Assembly (NCBI GenBank): GCA_018670825.1
Contig: JABHIW010000140.1
Span: 17,946 to 81,945 of the forward strand
From: Candidatus Scalindua sp.
GTDB taxonomy: Bacteria; Planctomycetota; Brocadiia; Brocadiales; Scalinduaceae
Reading direction: 5' to 3'
DNA length: 64,000 nucleotides
Shown here: piece after piece, positions 48,480-58,152 of the stretch
Layout: each line of letters begins with the position of its first letter
How positions within the stretch are numbered: the stretch's first letter is position 1
Translations under genes and position numbers: made by a program
Notes under the pieces: model-generated
What the model saw: only the letters and a program-made list of their open reading frames with translations
What the model was told of the DNA's origin: nothing
The model's database searches: none

Positions 48480-49625
48480 ATGTACAAAAAAACATTCTTG
48501 AAAGCATTTACCATTATAGGTATTACGCTTATTTTAGTTGTCGGTTTTGGGGTTCATTATTCTCATGCAGAATCGGCTGATCCTCCGTGGCAGATGTTTC
48601 GGCATGATTTGAGACATACTGGCGTAAGCCCTTTTAAGGGAGCACAAACCAACAATCTGAAATGGAAATTTGCAGTAGAGAAGAGAATTACGTCATCACC
48701 GGCAATTGGAGCAGATAAAACAGTATATTTTGGTTCGGTAGATGGAAAACTGTATGCAGTAAGCCATGAGGGCAAACTCGTCTGGGCTTATCAGACAGGA
48801 GGAGAAGTAACTTCATCTCCGGCAATTGGGCTTGATGGCACAATATATGTTGGATCAAGAGATAAAAAACTTTACGCAATAAAGCCAGATGGCACTCTCA
48901 AGTGGACTTTTCAAACAGAGGGTGAAATCTACTCATCACCCACTATAGGAAAAAACAATTATATCTATTTCGGATCTGCAGATGGTATTCTTTACGCAAC
49001 TGATGCAGAGGGAAAACAGAAATGGAGTTTCAAGAACAAGATATATAGCTCTATCAGCTCTTCACCAGCTATCGGTCCTGATGGGAGTATTTATTTTCTC
49101 ATAAGCAAAGGTATTGTTTTTGCCTTGGATGCCAATGGCAAGTTTAAATGGAGCGTAAGAATCGGCAGTAATATTTACCAGTCGTTTTCTTCACCTGCTG
49201 TGGGAGAAGACGGGGTCGTCTATGCTGGATCAGAAAATGGAATTTTTTATGCGATTAATCCTGATGGTACGATAAAATGGAGGGTTAATACCGGAAAGAG
49301 CGTTCAATCCTCACCGGCATTAGGCAGTGACGGAACATTGTATTTCGGCTCTTACAATAAGGAGATATATGCAATCAATTCTAACTGCACCCTTAAATGG
49401 AAATTCAAGACTAACGGCTGGATTGAGTCATCACCTGCAGTAGATGCAGAGGGGACTACCTATATCGGTTCAACAGATGGCATCCTTTATGCCATAGACA
49501 CAAATGGAGAGTTGAAATGGAGTTATCAAGCGAGTGGCTGGATTGAATCGTCACCGTTAATAGGTCCGGACGGGACTATTTATTTCGGTTCAAATGATAA
49601 TCATTTGTATGCCATCGGTAACTAA
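48480..49625 (+). CDS. Secreted PQQ-type beta-propeller protein, copy 2
   Basis: A 381-residue paralog of the upstream gene with the same start pattern (PPWQMFRHDLRHTG) and SSPAIG, DGTIYFGS, YAI repeats. N-terminal hydrophobic segment at 7-26 followed by a cleavable AES site. Tandem duplication is likely. The aroF gene follows 33 bases later but is probably unrelated in function. Confidence 0.88.
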   Translation: MYKKTFLKAFTIIGITLILVVGFGVHYSHAESADPPWQMFRHDLRHTGVSPFKGAQTNNLKWKFAVEKRITSSPAIGADKTVYFGSVDGKLYAVSHEGKLVWAYQTGGEVTSSPAIGLDGTIYVGSRDKKLYAIKPDGTLKWTFQTEGEIYSSPTIGKNNYIYFGSADGILYATDAEGKQKWSFKNKIYSSISSSPAIGPDGSIYFLISKGIVFALDANGKFKWSVRIGSNIYQSFSSPAVGEDGVVYAGSENGIFYAINPDGTIKWRVNTGKSVQSSPALGSDGTLYFGSYNKEIYAINSNCTLKWKFKTNGWIESSPAVDAEGTTYIGSTDGILYAIDTNGELKWSYQASGWIESSPLIGPDGTIYFGSNDNHLYAIGN

Positions 49626-49658
49626 AATTTACTAAAAATAATCAAGGCAGGTATAATT

Positions 49659-50672
49659 ATGATAATTGTAATGAAGCCAACTGCAGATCAGAGCGAAATA
49701 GATCATGTAGTTGAAAAGGTCGAGGAAGTTGGATGTAAAACAACTCTATTGGAAGGTACCAATAGGAAAGTAATTGCCGTAATCGGTGACAAACGGGACA
49801 TTCCTCCTGAATACTGGGATACGATACCCGGTGTAGAAAAAGCAGTTCCAATCTTAACCCCATACAAATTGGCCAGTCGTGAAGTTAAAAAAGCCGATAC
49901 AGAAATTAAGATTAATGATCAGGTTTTAGGAGGCAAAAAAATTGGTGTTATTGCCGGGCCTTGTGCAGTAGAGAGCCAGGACCAGATTAATTTTATAGCA
50001 GAAGGAGTGAAGAAAGCGGGCGCCATTGCATTAAGAGGAGGCGCTTTCAAGCCAAGAACCAGCCCATATTCTTTCCAGGGGCTCAAAGAAGAGGGGCTTG
50101 AGTATCTGGCCAAGGCAAGAGAGGCAACAGGACTGGCTATAGTTACAGAAATACTCAGCCCGGAACATATAGACCTGGTAAGCAGCTATGTTGATGTATT
50201 ACAGATTGGAACGAGAAATATGGCCAACTTCCTGTTACTGGAAGCAGTAGGTAAATGTAAGAAGCCGGTAATTTTAAAACGTGGAATGTCGGCAACTTTA
50301 GATGAGTTTTTGCTTGCAGGCGAATATATACTTTCACACGGTAACCCGAACGTTATCTTGTGTGAAAGAGGGATACGGACATTCGAAACACATACGAGGT
50401 TTACCTTGTCATTAAGTATTGTTCCGCAACTGAAGCGATTGACACATCTCCCGATTATAGTCGACCCCAGTCACGGTACGGGAGTGCGTGAGTTAGTGGC
50501 TCCCATGTCCAAGGGGGCAATTGCTGTTGGCGCTGATGGATTGATATTGGAAGTCCACAAAGACCCTGAAAAGTCTTTTGTTGACGGCCCACAGGCACTG
50601 ACAATCGAGAGCTTTGGACACCTGATGAAGGAATCATCTGCGGTTGCAGAGGCCGTAGGAAGAGAGATTTGA
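49659..50672 (+). CDS. aroF: 3-deoxy-7-phosphoheptulonate synthase (AroA-beta type)
   Basis: First enzyme of the shikimate pathway. The 337-residue protein has an N-terminal ferredoxin-like regulatory domain (1 to about 70) as in Thermotoga DAHP synthase, then the barrel with [50 protein letters not shown] and the C-terminal DPSHGTG. The regulatory domain predicts feedback inhibition by aromatic amino acids. Confidence 0.95.
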   Translation: MIIVMKPTADQSEIDHVVEKVEEVGCKTTLLEGTNRKVIAVIGDKRDIPPEYWDTIPGVEKAVPILTPYKLASREVKKADTEIKINDQVLGGKKIGVIAGPCAVESQDQINFIAEGVKKAGAIALRGGAFKPRTSPYSFQGLKEEGLEYLAKAREATGLAIVTEILSPEHIDLVSSYVDVLQIGTRNMANFLLLEAVGKCKKPVILKRGMSATLDEFLLAGEYILSHGNPNVILCERGIRTFETHTRFTLSLSIVPQLKRLTHLPIIVDPSHGTGVRELVAPMSKGAIAVGADGLILEVHKDPEKSFVDGPQALTIESFGHLMKESSAVAEAVGREI

Positions 50673-50853
50673 ATATAGTGTATTCACGAGTGACGAAGGA
50701 CGAGAAATGAGAGAAGAGAAAATCTTCCATTATCTTAGCCACAAAGAGGCGATCGTCTTTCATCCTTTCGTTAATTTCAACTAGTAACAACAAAATCTAT
50801 ACAAAGTCTGTGGGTATTTATGTTCAACACTATACTAATTACGGAAGAATAAT

Positions 50854-51354
50854 TTGAGGAGAAGAGACAAGGAGATCGGAAACTATAAAGAGGTAGAAGA
50901 ATTACTATCAAATGCATTAGTAGGAAGACTGGGAACATGCTTCGATAATATTCCGTATATAACACCCGTCAATTATGTCTACGATAATGATAAAATATAT
51001 TTTCATAGCGCACATGAAGGTCGGAAGATTGAAAATATAAGGCACAATCAACAAGTCTGCTTTGAGATAGACAAGATGATATCAGTTATTCCCGGCAGGC
51101 GCATGCCATGCGGATCTACAACTGAGTATAAAAGTGTAATACTGTTTGGTGATATAAGGGTAGTTGATGACATCGATGAAAAAACATTTGTCTTAAACAA
51201 ACTTATCGAAAAATATGCACCTGAGGCACCGAGACTTCCCCAATATTCAGAAGCAACAGAAAGAACAAATGTACTCGTAATTGATGTCAAAGAGATTACC
51301 GCAAAACAGAGCCCGATTGGTAAGAAAGTTGTGATTAAACCAACCGGGATTTAA
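50854..51354 (+). CDS. Pyridoxamine 5'-phosphate oxidase-like flavoprotein (NimA type)
   Basis: A 166-residue protein of the split-barrel flavin-binding family: LGTCFDNIPYITPVNYVYDNDKIYFHSAHEGRK is split over residues 26-58 and followed by VCFEID. The start is a TTG at 50854 with a weak GGAAG upstream; a later ATG is not available before the conserved core. Family members include nitroimidazole-resistance proteins and F420- or FMN-binding reductases. Substrate unknown. Confidence 0.82.
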   Translation: MRRRDKEIGNYKEVEELLSNALVGRLGTCFDNIPYITPVNYVYDNDKIYFHSAHEGRKIENIRHNQQVCFEIDKMISVIPGRRMPCGSTTEYKSVILFGDIRVVDDIDEKTFVLNKLIEKYAPEAPRLPQYSEATERTNVLVIDVKEITAKQSPIGKKVVIKPTGI

Positions 51355-51454
51355 AATAGTTCTATTGATTTTGAGAAAGTTAGATTTAATGGTAAAAATT
51401 AAAACCATATTAACAAAACACGTGATTAACGTGAGTGAATAGGAGAGAATTAAA

Positions 51455-52681
51455 ATGGTAAAAAGAAATGAAAATATTGCAAAATTACAGGCAGGATATC
51501 TGTTTCCTGAAATCGGAAGACGTAAAAAAGCACTTTTAGAAAAAGAGCCGGATGCGAAATTAATAAGTCTTGGAATTGGAAACACTACCGAACCTCTAGG
51601 TGCACATATTGTTGAAGGACTTCATAAAGAAGTAACTAAACTTGGTACATCTGAAGGATACACAGGATATGATGATGATGCACAAGCTCAAGCATTTTTA
51701 GACAAACTAAAAACAAGAATTTCAAAAAATTGGTATAACGGTATTATAGATACTGATGAAATCATTGTTTCAGATGGATCAAAACCTGATTGCGGAAGAC
51801 TGTTTTTTCTATTCGGCAATGATGTGTCAATTGCAGTTCAGGATCCTGCTTATCCGGTATATGTAGATGGATCAGTAATGATTGGAGCAACCGGTAATTA
51901 TAATTCTGACTCAGAAGAATTTGATGGTATAGAATATATGAGATGTACCGCTGAAAATGATTTCTTCCCTGATTTATCAAAAGCAAAAAGAACAGATTTG
52001 ATTTATATATGCTCACCTAACAATCCGACAGGTGCTGTTGCAACGAAGGAAGAACTTAAAGAGCTGGTTGATTTTGCAAGAAAGAATAAATCAATAATCA
52101 TTTTTGATGCGGCATATTCAGAATTTATTAAAGAAAAAGACCTGCCAAGATCAATCTTCGAAATTGAAGGTGCCAGGGAGTGTGCTATTGAAGTCAGTTC
52201 TCTGTCAAAGCCTGCCGGATTTACCGGTGTCAGACTTGGCTGGACTATTGTCCCAAAAGAGCTGAAATTTGATGATGGAGAGAGCGTAGGTAAAGACTGG
52301 CAAAGGGTAATAGGTACACTGTTTAATGGTTCGTCAAACGTTGCTCAATGGGGAGCGATTGCAGCTATGTCAGAAACTGGACTATCTGAAATAAAGAAAA
52401 CAGTGAACTATTATATGGAGAACGCTAAAATTATCAAAGACGGATTAGAGGGGTTGGGTATAAAAACTTATGGAGGAGTTAACTCTCCTTACATCTGGGC
52501 AGCATTTCCCGGCAAGAAGTCATGGGATGTTTTTGAAGATATCCTGACCAAAGCACATGTTGTAACAACACCTGGTGCAGGGTTTGGTAAAGCTGGTGAA
52601 GGATTTGTTAGATTCTCAGCATTTGGGAATACCAGTGACATCAAAGAAGCCGTTAAAAGATTACAAGAAAATTTAAAATAA
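51455..52681 (+). CDS. dapL: LL-diaminopimelate aminotransferase
   Basis: Converts tetrahydrodipicolinate directly to LL-DAP, bypassing succinylase steps, for lysine and peptidoglycan. The 408-residue PLP enzyme has YLFPEIGRRK, ISLGIGNTTEPL, SDGSKPDCGR, SPNNPTGAVA and the PLP lysine in SSLSKPAGFTGVRLG. DapL is typical of Chlamydiae, Planctomycetes, cyanobacteria and some anaerobes, which helps the taxonomic reading. AGGAG precedes the ATG. Confidence 0.95.
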   Translation: MVKRNENIAKLQAGYLFPEIGRRKKALLEKEPDAKLISLGIGNTTEPLGAHIVEGLHKEVTKLGTSEGYTGYDDDAQAQAFLDKLKTRISKNWYNGIIDTDEIIVSDGSKPDCGRLFFLFGNDVSIAVQDPAYPVYVDGSVMIGATGNYNSDSEEFDGIEYMRCTAENDFFPDLSKAKRTDLIYICSPNNPTGAVATKEELKELVDFARKNKSIIIFDAAYSEFIKEKDLPRSIFEIEGARECAIEVSSLSKPAGFTGVRLGWTIVPKELKFDDGESVGKDWQRVIGTLFNGSSNVAQWGAIAAMSETGLSEIKKTVNYYMENAKIIKDGLEGLGIKTYGGVNSPYIWAAFPGKKSWDVFEDILTKAHVVTTPGAGFGKAGEGFVRFSAFGNTSDIKEAVKRLQENLK

Positions 52682-52714
52682 TTTAGTATCTGAAGCTAAT
52701 TTAATGTTGATAAC

Positions 52715-52760
52715 CCTTCGACTTTGCTCAGGGAGACGTCATCCTGAACGGAGTCGAAGG
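52715..52760. repeat. Inverted repeat (ccttcgact type)
   Basis: CCTTCGACTTTGCTCAGG pairs imperfectly with CCTGAACGGAGTCGAAGG around ten bases. It sits between dapL and trpS and could also terminate dapL transcription, though no T-run follows. Confidence 0.6.
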
Positions 52761-52833
52761 ATAGTTTTCTGTAGCAAGAGAACTAACTTGTTAATCAACT
52801 ACACTTATCCTCTTAAAGTGATTAGTAAAATTC

Positions 52834-53829
52834 GTGTCAAAAAAAATTAAAATGAAAAAACGACTATTCAGTGGTATTCAACCTAGCGGAGAAGTTCATA
52901 TAGGAAACTATCTGGGTGCAATCAAGAATTGGATAAGCCTGCTTGACGACTATGATTGTATCTTCTCAATTGTAGACTATCATGCAATCACGATAGAGTA
53001 TGACCCAGGCATAATGCAGGAGAGGATCATCAACGCCGCCGCGACAAACATTGCTGCTGGCCTGGATCCTGACAAATGTATTATATTTGTACAATCTCAA
53101 GTCCCGGAACATACAGAGTTGACGTGGATACTAAACTCACTAACACCTATGGGAATTCTTGAAAGAATGACCCAATTCAAGGACAAGGCACAACAGAACG
53201 AAAAGAATATCAATGTGGGACTGTTTGACTATCCCGTTCTTCAGACGGCTGACATCTTATTGTATAAGGGTCAAGCGGTACCCGTTGGTGAAGACCAGGT
53301 ACAACACATTGAACTTTCGCGTGAAATAGCAAGGAAGTTTAATACGAGATATGGCGAACTCTTCCCTGAACCCCAACATCTTCTATCAAACGCACCCAGG
53401 ATCATGGGATTAGACGGTAAGAATAAAATGAGTAAAAGCATGAATAACTACATATCTCTAATCGAAGAACCTGAAGCTATCTGGAAAAGGCTGTCAAGGG
53501 CTGTGACTGATGAAAACAGGAAAAGGAGAGACGATCCGGGAAACCCTGATATCTGTAATGTCTATACCCTGCACAAATATTTTTCCACTGATACAGAGCT
53601 GGAGAGAATTAACAAAGAATGTAGGTCTGCAGAGATAGGCTGTGTCGATTGTAAAAGAATACTATCAGACAACATGATTAAAGATCTTGCACCAATCAGA
53701 GAGAAGAGTCTCGAATTAATTAACAACCCTGACCAGGTAAAAGAGGCCCTTAATGCAGGCGCAGAAAAATGTAAAAAGATAGCTGAAGAAACAATGAGTG
53801 AAGTAAGATCACTCATGGGATTGAGATAG
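52834..53829 (+). CDS. trpS: Tryptophanyl-tRNA synthetase
   Basis: Class I synthetase charging tRNA-Trp, 331 residues. The HIGH motif is HIGNYLGA and the KMSKS motif is NKMSKSMNN; GEDQVQHIEL is conserved. The GTG at 52834 gives six extra residues; the ATG at 52852 (MKKRLFSGIQ) matches family N-termini better. Neither has a clear ribosome binding site. Confidence 0.95.
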   Translation: MSKKIKMKKRLFSGIQPSGEVHIGNYLGAIKNWISLLDDYDCIFSIVDYHAITIEYDPGIMQERIINAAATNIAAGLDPDKCIIFVQSQVPEHTELTWILNSLTPMGILERMTQFKDKAQQNEKNINVGLFDYPVLQTADILLYKGQAVPVGEDQVQHIELSREIARKFNTRYGELFPEPQHLLSNAPRIMGLDGKNKMSKSMNNYISLIEEPEAIWKRLSRAVTDENRKRRDDPGNPDICNVYTLHKYFSTDTELERINKECRSAEIGCVDCKRILSDNMIKDLAPIREKSLELINNPDQVKEALNAGAEKCKKIAEETMSEVRSLMGLR

Positions 53830-54046
53830 GTTGTTTGGGAGTGCCGTGACCGCTTGTCTACGCCACGTCTAAGGCAGTACTCGCTGTGGTGAGCCAGTCA
53901 GTTAGCCTGGTGTCACTGCTATAATACACATCATCGCACCCGTTCGGACGGGAATGGTACACTCCACATTTCTGAACAAAATGAATTGATAGTTATCCTG
54001 CTTTCTACCTCATCTCCATTTAACCATAATATAGGTATCTATATTC

Positions 54047-55744
54047 TCATAACTTATTTACATGGTAAATATGGTTTGCCAGTTGTTTTGCGGTCATATC
54101 ACGTATTGATATTGAACGCCACTCTTTAAGATCATCAATGCGCACAATGGTATTCTTCTTATAAGCTAACCCGAGAAAATTACCTCCCAGATCAACAATC
54201 TGATCGCCTTTTACAATATACTCTGCATAATTGCCAGTACCGCGAAACCCTTCATGATCAAAATAGAATTCATCCTCAGTTATCATCAACAGTCGATCTC
54301 TTTTGAATATAAAATAATCACTGCTGACACCACGAATCCTGTCCATAACACCTAATAACTTATGATTACGTAGTGAAAACAATACCGGCATGTATGAAGA
54401 AAAAACAGCTGTTTTGGCAAGAGGCAGACAATGTTCAATCTCATCGCTGATTACCAACCCAACAACCTTAACCTCACCTGGTTTAACAAAAAACTTTGTA
54501 ACGGGTTTGTCATTGACGGTTATATTATAGGTAACATAATTGTCATGCTTCTTCGAAGGGTCTAATCCAATCTGGTCTAATAGGGCAAAGAGGACATATT
54601 CATCCTCCATCCTGACGGGAAGCCCCTGCATTGTTATCACTTTATTGAGAATGCGCTGTAAGTGGTCCTTATAGTCAATTGTTATGGTAAATTGTACCAG
54701 TTTATCAATTATATTTTCATTATAGGCGCTGTCAGCAGGTCGTATAATGCTCTGGATTTTTGATTTTACTTTTGCTGTTTCTCCTTGAGCAATACGAGCA
54801 ACCGTTAAAGCATTTGCTTCGGCTTTTCTGGCCAAACCAGCATTTTTTAATGCAATCTCTTTCTGGTTGTTGGCAGATTGTGCTAAATTGAGAGCGATCG
54901 TCTCATTTTCACTGGCTTTTGCCGCGTTTAATCTCTCCTCCTCAGCAACTTTACGAGCAATCTCTTCACTTCTTCTCGCCTCTTCTTCTTTTAATCCGGC
55001 TTCCTTTGCTAACTTAAGTGCATGCTCTTCTCTCTTTTTAGCATCCTCTTCTCTCTTTTTAGCATCCTCTTCTCTCTTTTTAGCAAACTCTGCTTTCTTC
55101 CTGGAATCCTCTGCTTTCTTCCTGGCATCTTCTACCTTTAACCGTAACTTCTCAGCAGTTTCCAGGGCTCTCCGCTCATCCTCCCTTTTTCTTTCAACCT
55201 CTTTTTTGACTGCTTTTACAATTTGCAATGTATGCAACTCTTTCTCCCTGGATTTTTCCAGTGCGATTCGTGTCTCTTCTAATGTTTCCAACGCACTCTG
55301 TTCTCTCTCTCTCGTCTTTTCCGATTCCGTTTGTGACTCCTTAACAATTTTCAGCGTTTTCTGTTCACCCTCCTGAGCCTTTTGTAACAACCGGTTAAAC
55401 TCCTCCTTTTCATCGATAGCCGTTGACAATTCAGTTTCAATCTTTGCAACCTTCTCCTTCTCAATCGTTACCAATTGCATTATCTTTTCGGTCTCAGCTA
55501 TAGCGGACAACGTTGATTGCAAGGCCTTTTCCTTTTCTTTATCCAAAGCGGAAATTTCATTTTTGAATTCAAGGACCTGTGCATGAGATTTTTCTGAATC
55601 TTGTTCTGCCTGAACCTTCGACTCTTTTAACTTATTATAATCATCAACGGTTAAAAAGCTGTTATGGAACGGGTTTACCTGGCTAAGCGTAGTCAGGTAA
55701 AGAATCAAAAAAATGTCACACATGCCAACAAGAAACATTCTCAT
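54047..55744 (-). CDS. Membrane-anchored long coiled-coil protein, partner of a MotA/ExbB-like protein
   Basis: A 565-residue protein I do not recognise as a named family. An N-terminal TM (about 4-21) contains an aspartate (VGMCDIFLILYL) like the single TM of MotB/ExbD proteins. Residues about 35-330 are an unbroken charged coiled coil with KKAEDSRKKAE and three KKREEDA-type heptads. A C-terminal domain of about 230 residues is globular and strand-rich (FFVKPGEVKVVGLVIS, FIFKRDRLLMITEDEFYFD) and probably periplasmic. It begins 6 bases after the four-TM gene 55751-56308, so the two are co-translated. A stator-like pair is my inference. Confidence 0.7.
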   Translation of the reverse strand: MRMFLVGMCDIFLILYLTTLSQVNPFHNSFLTVDDYNKLKESKVQAEQDSEKSHAQVLEFKNEISALDKEKEKALQSTLSAIAETEKIMQLVTIEKEKVAKIETELSTAIDEKEEFNRLLQKAQEGEQKTLKIVKESQTESEKTREREQSALETLEETRIALEKSREKELHTLQIVKAVKKEVERKREDERRALETAEKLRLKVEDARKKAEDSRKKAEFAKKREEDAKKREEDAKKREEHALKLAKEAGLKEEEARRSEEIARKVAEEERLNAAKASENETIALNLAQSANNQKEIALKNAGLARKAEANALTVARIAQGETAKVKSKIQSIIRPADSAYNENIIDKLVQFTITIDYKDHLQRILNKVITMQGLPVRMEDEYVLFALLDQIGLDPSKKHDNYVTYNITVNDKPVTKFFVKPGEVKVVGLVISDEIEHCLPLAKTAVFSSYMPVLFSLRNHKLLGVMDRIRGVSSDYFIFKRDRLLMITEDEFYFDHEGFRGTGNYAEYIVKGDQIVDLGGNFLGLAYKKNTIVRIDDLKEWRSISIRDMTAKQLANHIYHVNKL

Positions 55745-55750
55745 AATTAT

Positions 55751-56308
55751 TTATACCTCTTCAACAAGATCCGGAGTTGACGTCTCCGGCAGGGGAACAA
55801 TAATGGTAAATTTCGCAAATAAATGCAATAAAATACCGGTTATAGTTGTAATATATGCCAATGGAGCGGATAGCGTTCCGGTCATAAACTGTGTTAAACA
55901 GACTCCCAATAGAGATCCTAACAAGCCAAGGTACATAGGCATCTCACATAAGAATATAATCTCTCTCTTGTCTTTCTGACTTAATCGTTTTTTCTTTGTC
56001 TTATGTGATGCATAAAGAATGGGGAATGTTTGTAATGCCCCGAATGTTGCAAGAAGTATCAAAATCCATTTGGAAATCACTAATGGTGAATTGTTTGTAC
56101 TTTGCGGATTTGTATCGATGAGATATTTGGTTGCATTGTCTACCTGAGGCTTGAAATCGGAAATTGATCCGGGCGAGACGGCAAGATACCCGATAAAACC
56201 AAGTAACAAAATAAAAAGTATTAAGAGAGGTATAAAAATATGGAGAACCCCCGGATTTTTGCCACAGGGCATTGTTGGTTTTTCAATATCTTCTCTTTGA
56301 TTAGTCAC
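55751..56308 (-). CDS. MotA/TolQ/ExbB-like four-TM membrane protein
   Basis: A 185-residue protein with hydrophobic segments at about 20-45, 78-102, 120-140 and 147-172. The stretch MYLGLLGSLLGVCLTQF followed by a final helix with ITTITGILLH resembles the last two TMs of the TolQ/ExbB/MotA proton-channel family (GLLGTVxG, then a TT/T-rich helix). Similarity is short and the protein is smaller than usual. It forms an operon with the coiled-coil gene. Confidence 0.6.
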   Translation of the reverse strand: MTNQREDIEKPTMPCGKNPGVLHIFIPLLILFILLLGFIGYLAVSPGSISDFKPQVDNATKYLIDTNPQSTNNSPLVISKWILILLATFGALQTFPILYASHKTKKKRLSQKDKREIIFLCEMPMYLGLLGSLLGVCLTQFMTGTLSAPLAYITTITGILLHLFAKFTIIVPLPETSTPDLVEEV

Positions 56309-56738
56309 AATTTATTCTCTCTTTCTCTTTGGAGTTCAGTAAAATTATTCCTTACCGGATCATTATTGTTGCCATCATATCAATTGTAAATTCTACTCTC
56401 TTCTCTGACTATTTCAAACTTAAAAGGGGTTGTATAAACTGAATAAAAATGTCAACATCCATGACTATATTTATAAAAAAACAGTCACATCCCAACAGGA
56501 CCCATCATACTGGCCGGACAATATATTCATCTATCAGTAATCACATTTTAATTTGAGATTTTGTTCCGTGAAACGGTCGAATGTGATAAAATATTCTTCA
56601 TCATTACCTCCTTCTGATTTATTGTAACTTTTCCAGCATTCCCAAATGCACTATACAGATAGAAATAATCTTTTAAAATACTCCAGCATAGTAATTTAGC
56701 TCAGGAATTATACTAAAGGTATTAAATAGAAGAATAAA
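56309..56738. other. Divergent spacer, possibly with a decayed gene
   Basis: Mostly AT-rich. A frame on the minus strand (56689 to 56534) reads like protein but contains an amber codon, listed separately. The rest shows nothing I can name. Confidence 0.45.
56534..56689 (-). pseudogene. Possible small gene remnant with internal amber stop
   Basis: From an ATG at 56687-56689 a 52-codon frame reads 12 residues (MLEYFKRLFLSV), TAG, then 38 protein-like residues including NDEEYFITFDRFTEQNLKLK and a TGA. An AAGGAGGT inside it also precedes a short out-of-frame ATG. I do not recognise it; it may be chance. Confidence 0.2.
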
Positions 56739-57920
56739 ATGACAAAAAACAATGGTAAATTCCTATCTACATCAATAATCCTCTTAACATTTTCACATCT
56801 CTTTAATGATTTTTATGCCGGCTTTTTAATGCCTCTTCTCTCCTACTTCCAGTCGCATCTCCATTTATCAATAACACAGGTATCAATACTACCCGCAGTA
56901 CTGGCCGTATTTGGTTCGATCTTACAACCCGTATTCGGCTTTCTTGGTGACAGGTTTAATAAAAAACTTTTTATTGTATCCGGTGTTCTCTGTTCTGCAC
57001 TGTTTATGAGCTGCATAGGTTTTGCACCAAACTTCATTACCCTTATCTTTATGCTCATGATCGGCGCTTCAGGCGTAGCAGCCTTTCATCCTAATGGGGC
57101 GGCAACGGTAGCCAGATTAACCCAGAACAGATCCACATTTATGATGTCTATATTTCTTATGGTCGGGTGCATAGGGCTGGCCGGAGCGCCATTTATTATC
57201 ACGTCGATTGTTTCATCAGGCGGATTCAATAAATTATGGCTGTTGTCTTTACCCGGTGTAATCCTGGCATTAATATTGATTAAAGTGCTAACCGGAGAAC
57301 ACGAAAACAAAAGTAGTGCAAAGCTGTCAGATTTTAAAATACTTTTTGTCAGAAAGTCACGCCCGCTATGGATTATGTTTTTAATAATGTTTACTCGTTC
57401 GGTAGTCATTACGAGCTTTATGAGCTTCATGTCAATCCTCTTTGCGGAAAGAGGACTTACCATGCACGATAGCGGGATCGCCATATCCACTTTTCTGATT
57501 TGTGGAAGTATTGGCGGTTTGATAGGAGGGTATCTGGCAGACAAAATAAGCAGAAAGATCATAATTGCAGGTTCTTCAATCTTTGCCTGTCCATTGCTTT
57601 TGTGGTTTTTACATGCAGACGGGACTTTTTCCATGGTACTACTGGGTTTGAGCGGCACGATTATATTTGCAGCTTCTGCTGTTAATGTACTGATCGTTCA
57701 AAAATTGTGCCCTGACATGGCCAGCTCTATTGCAGGTATTTCGATGGGGCTTGTCTGGGGCACTGCAGGCCTTATGCTTCCCGTGATCGGGCATATTGCT
57801 GATCATTATAACATGGAAACATCTCTAAGAGTTGCAGCATTCATGCTTCCAATAGCAGGAATGTTGGTTTTGGTACTACCGAATATTGATAGACCGGCTA
57901 AACATTTGAGTAAAGAGTAG
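56739..57920 (+). CDS. MFS transporter of the fosmidomycin-resistance (Fsr) type
   Basis: A 393-residue, twelve-TM major facilitator. The start THLFNDFYAGFLMPLL-like segment (SHLFNDFYAGFLMP), FGFLGDRFNKK between TM2 and TM3, AAFHPNGAATVARL and GGYLADKISRK are typical of Fsr-like exporters. The substrate may be drugs or metabolites; none is indicated by context. Stands alone. Confidence 0.88.
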   Translation: MTKNNGKFLSTSIILLTFSHLFNDFYAGFLMPLLSYFQSHLHLSITQVSILPAVLAVFGSILQPVFGFLGDRFNKKLFIVSGVLCSALFMSCIGFAPNFITLIFMLMIGASGVAAFHPNGAATVARLTQNRSTFMMSIFLMVGCIGLAGAPFIITSIVSSGGFNKLWLLSLPGVILALILIKVLTGEHENKSSAKLSDFKILFVRKSRPLWIMFLIMFTRSVVITSFMSFMSILFAERGLTMHDSGIAISTFLICGSIGGLIGGYLADKISRKIIIAGSSIFACPLLLWFLHADGTFSMVLLGLSGTIIFAASAVNVLIVQKLCPDMASSIAGISMGLVWGTAGLMLPVIGHIADHYNMETSLRVAAFMLPIAGMLVLVLPNIDRPAKHLSKE

Positions 57921-58001
57921 TAACTTTTATTTAAAAATGTTGGTAACATTATGCAGCCTTATGTTACATTACTTTTTTTAACAAAGTATAGTTATAAATG
58001 T

Positions 58002-58061
58002 CGGGTAAGAAACCCGACCTACGCGTAATAATTTCATGTTTTTGTAGGTTGGGTTTTCCCG
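58002..58061. repeat. Imperfect inverted repeat (cgggtaagaaacccgacctac type)
   Basis: cgggtaagaaacccgacctac and gtaggttgggttttcccg are imperfect inverted copies. A second hairpin follows immediately (cgaagtcgggc, 58071-58080, with gccgacttcg, 58091-58100). Together they fill the gap before argS. Confidence 0.6.
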
Positions 58062-58070
58062 CCTGAATAG

Positions 58071-58100
58071 CGAAGTCGGGCAGGTTACCCGCCGACTTCG
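58071..58100. repeat. Ten-base hairpin upstream of argS
   Basis: CGAAGTCGGGC-type arms: cgaagtcggg (58071-58080) and gccgacttcg (58091-58100) pair over nine bases around a loop of about 11. No T-run follows. Confidence 0.5.
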
Positions 58101-58152
58101 AATTTCCTATACATAATATTACAACGCCAACACACATTCAAATAGGAACAAA

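Noticed and set aside
54867..55376. Serine/leucine-rich plus-strand frame opposite the coiled-coil gene
   Set aside because: Antisense reading of Lys/Glu-rich heptads gives Ser/Phe/Leu-rich sequence; not a gene.
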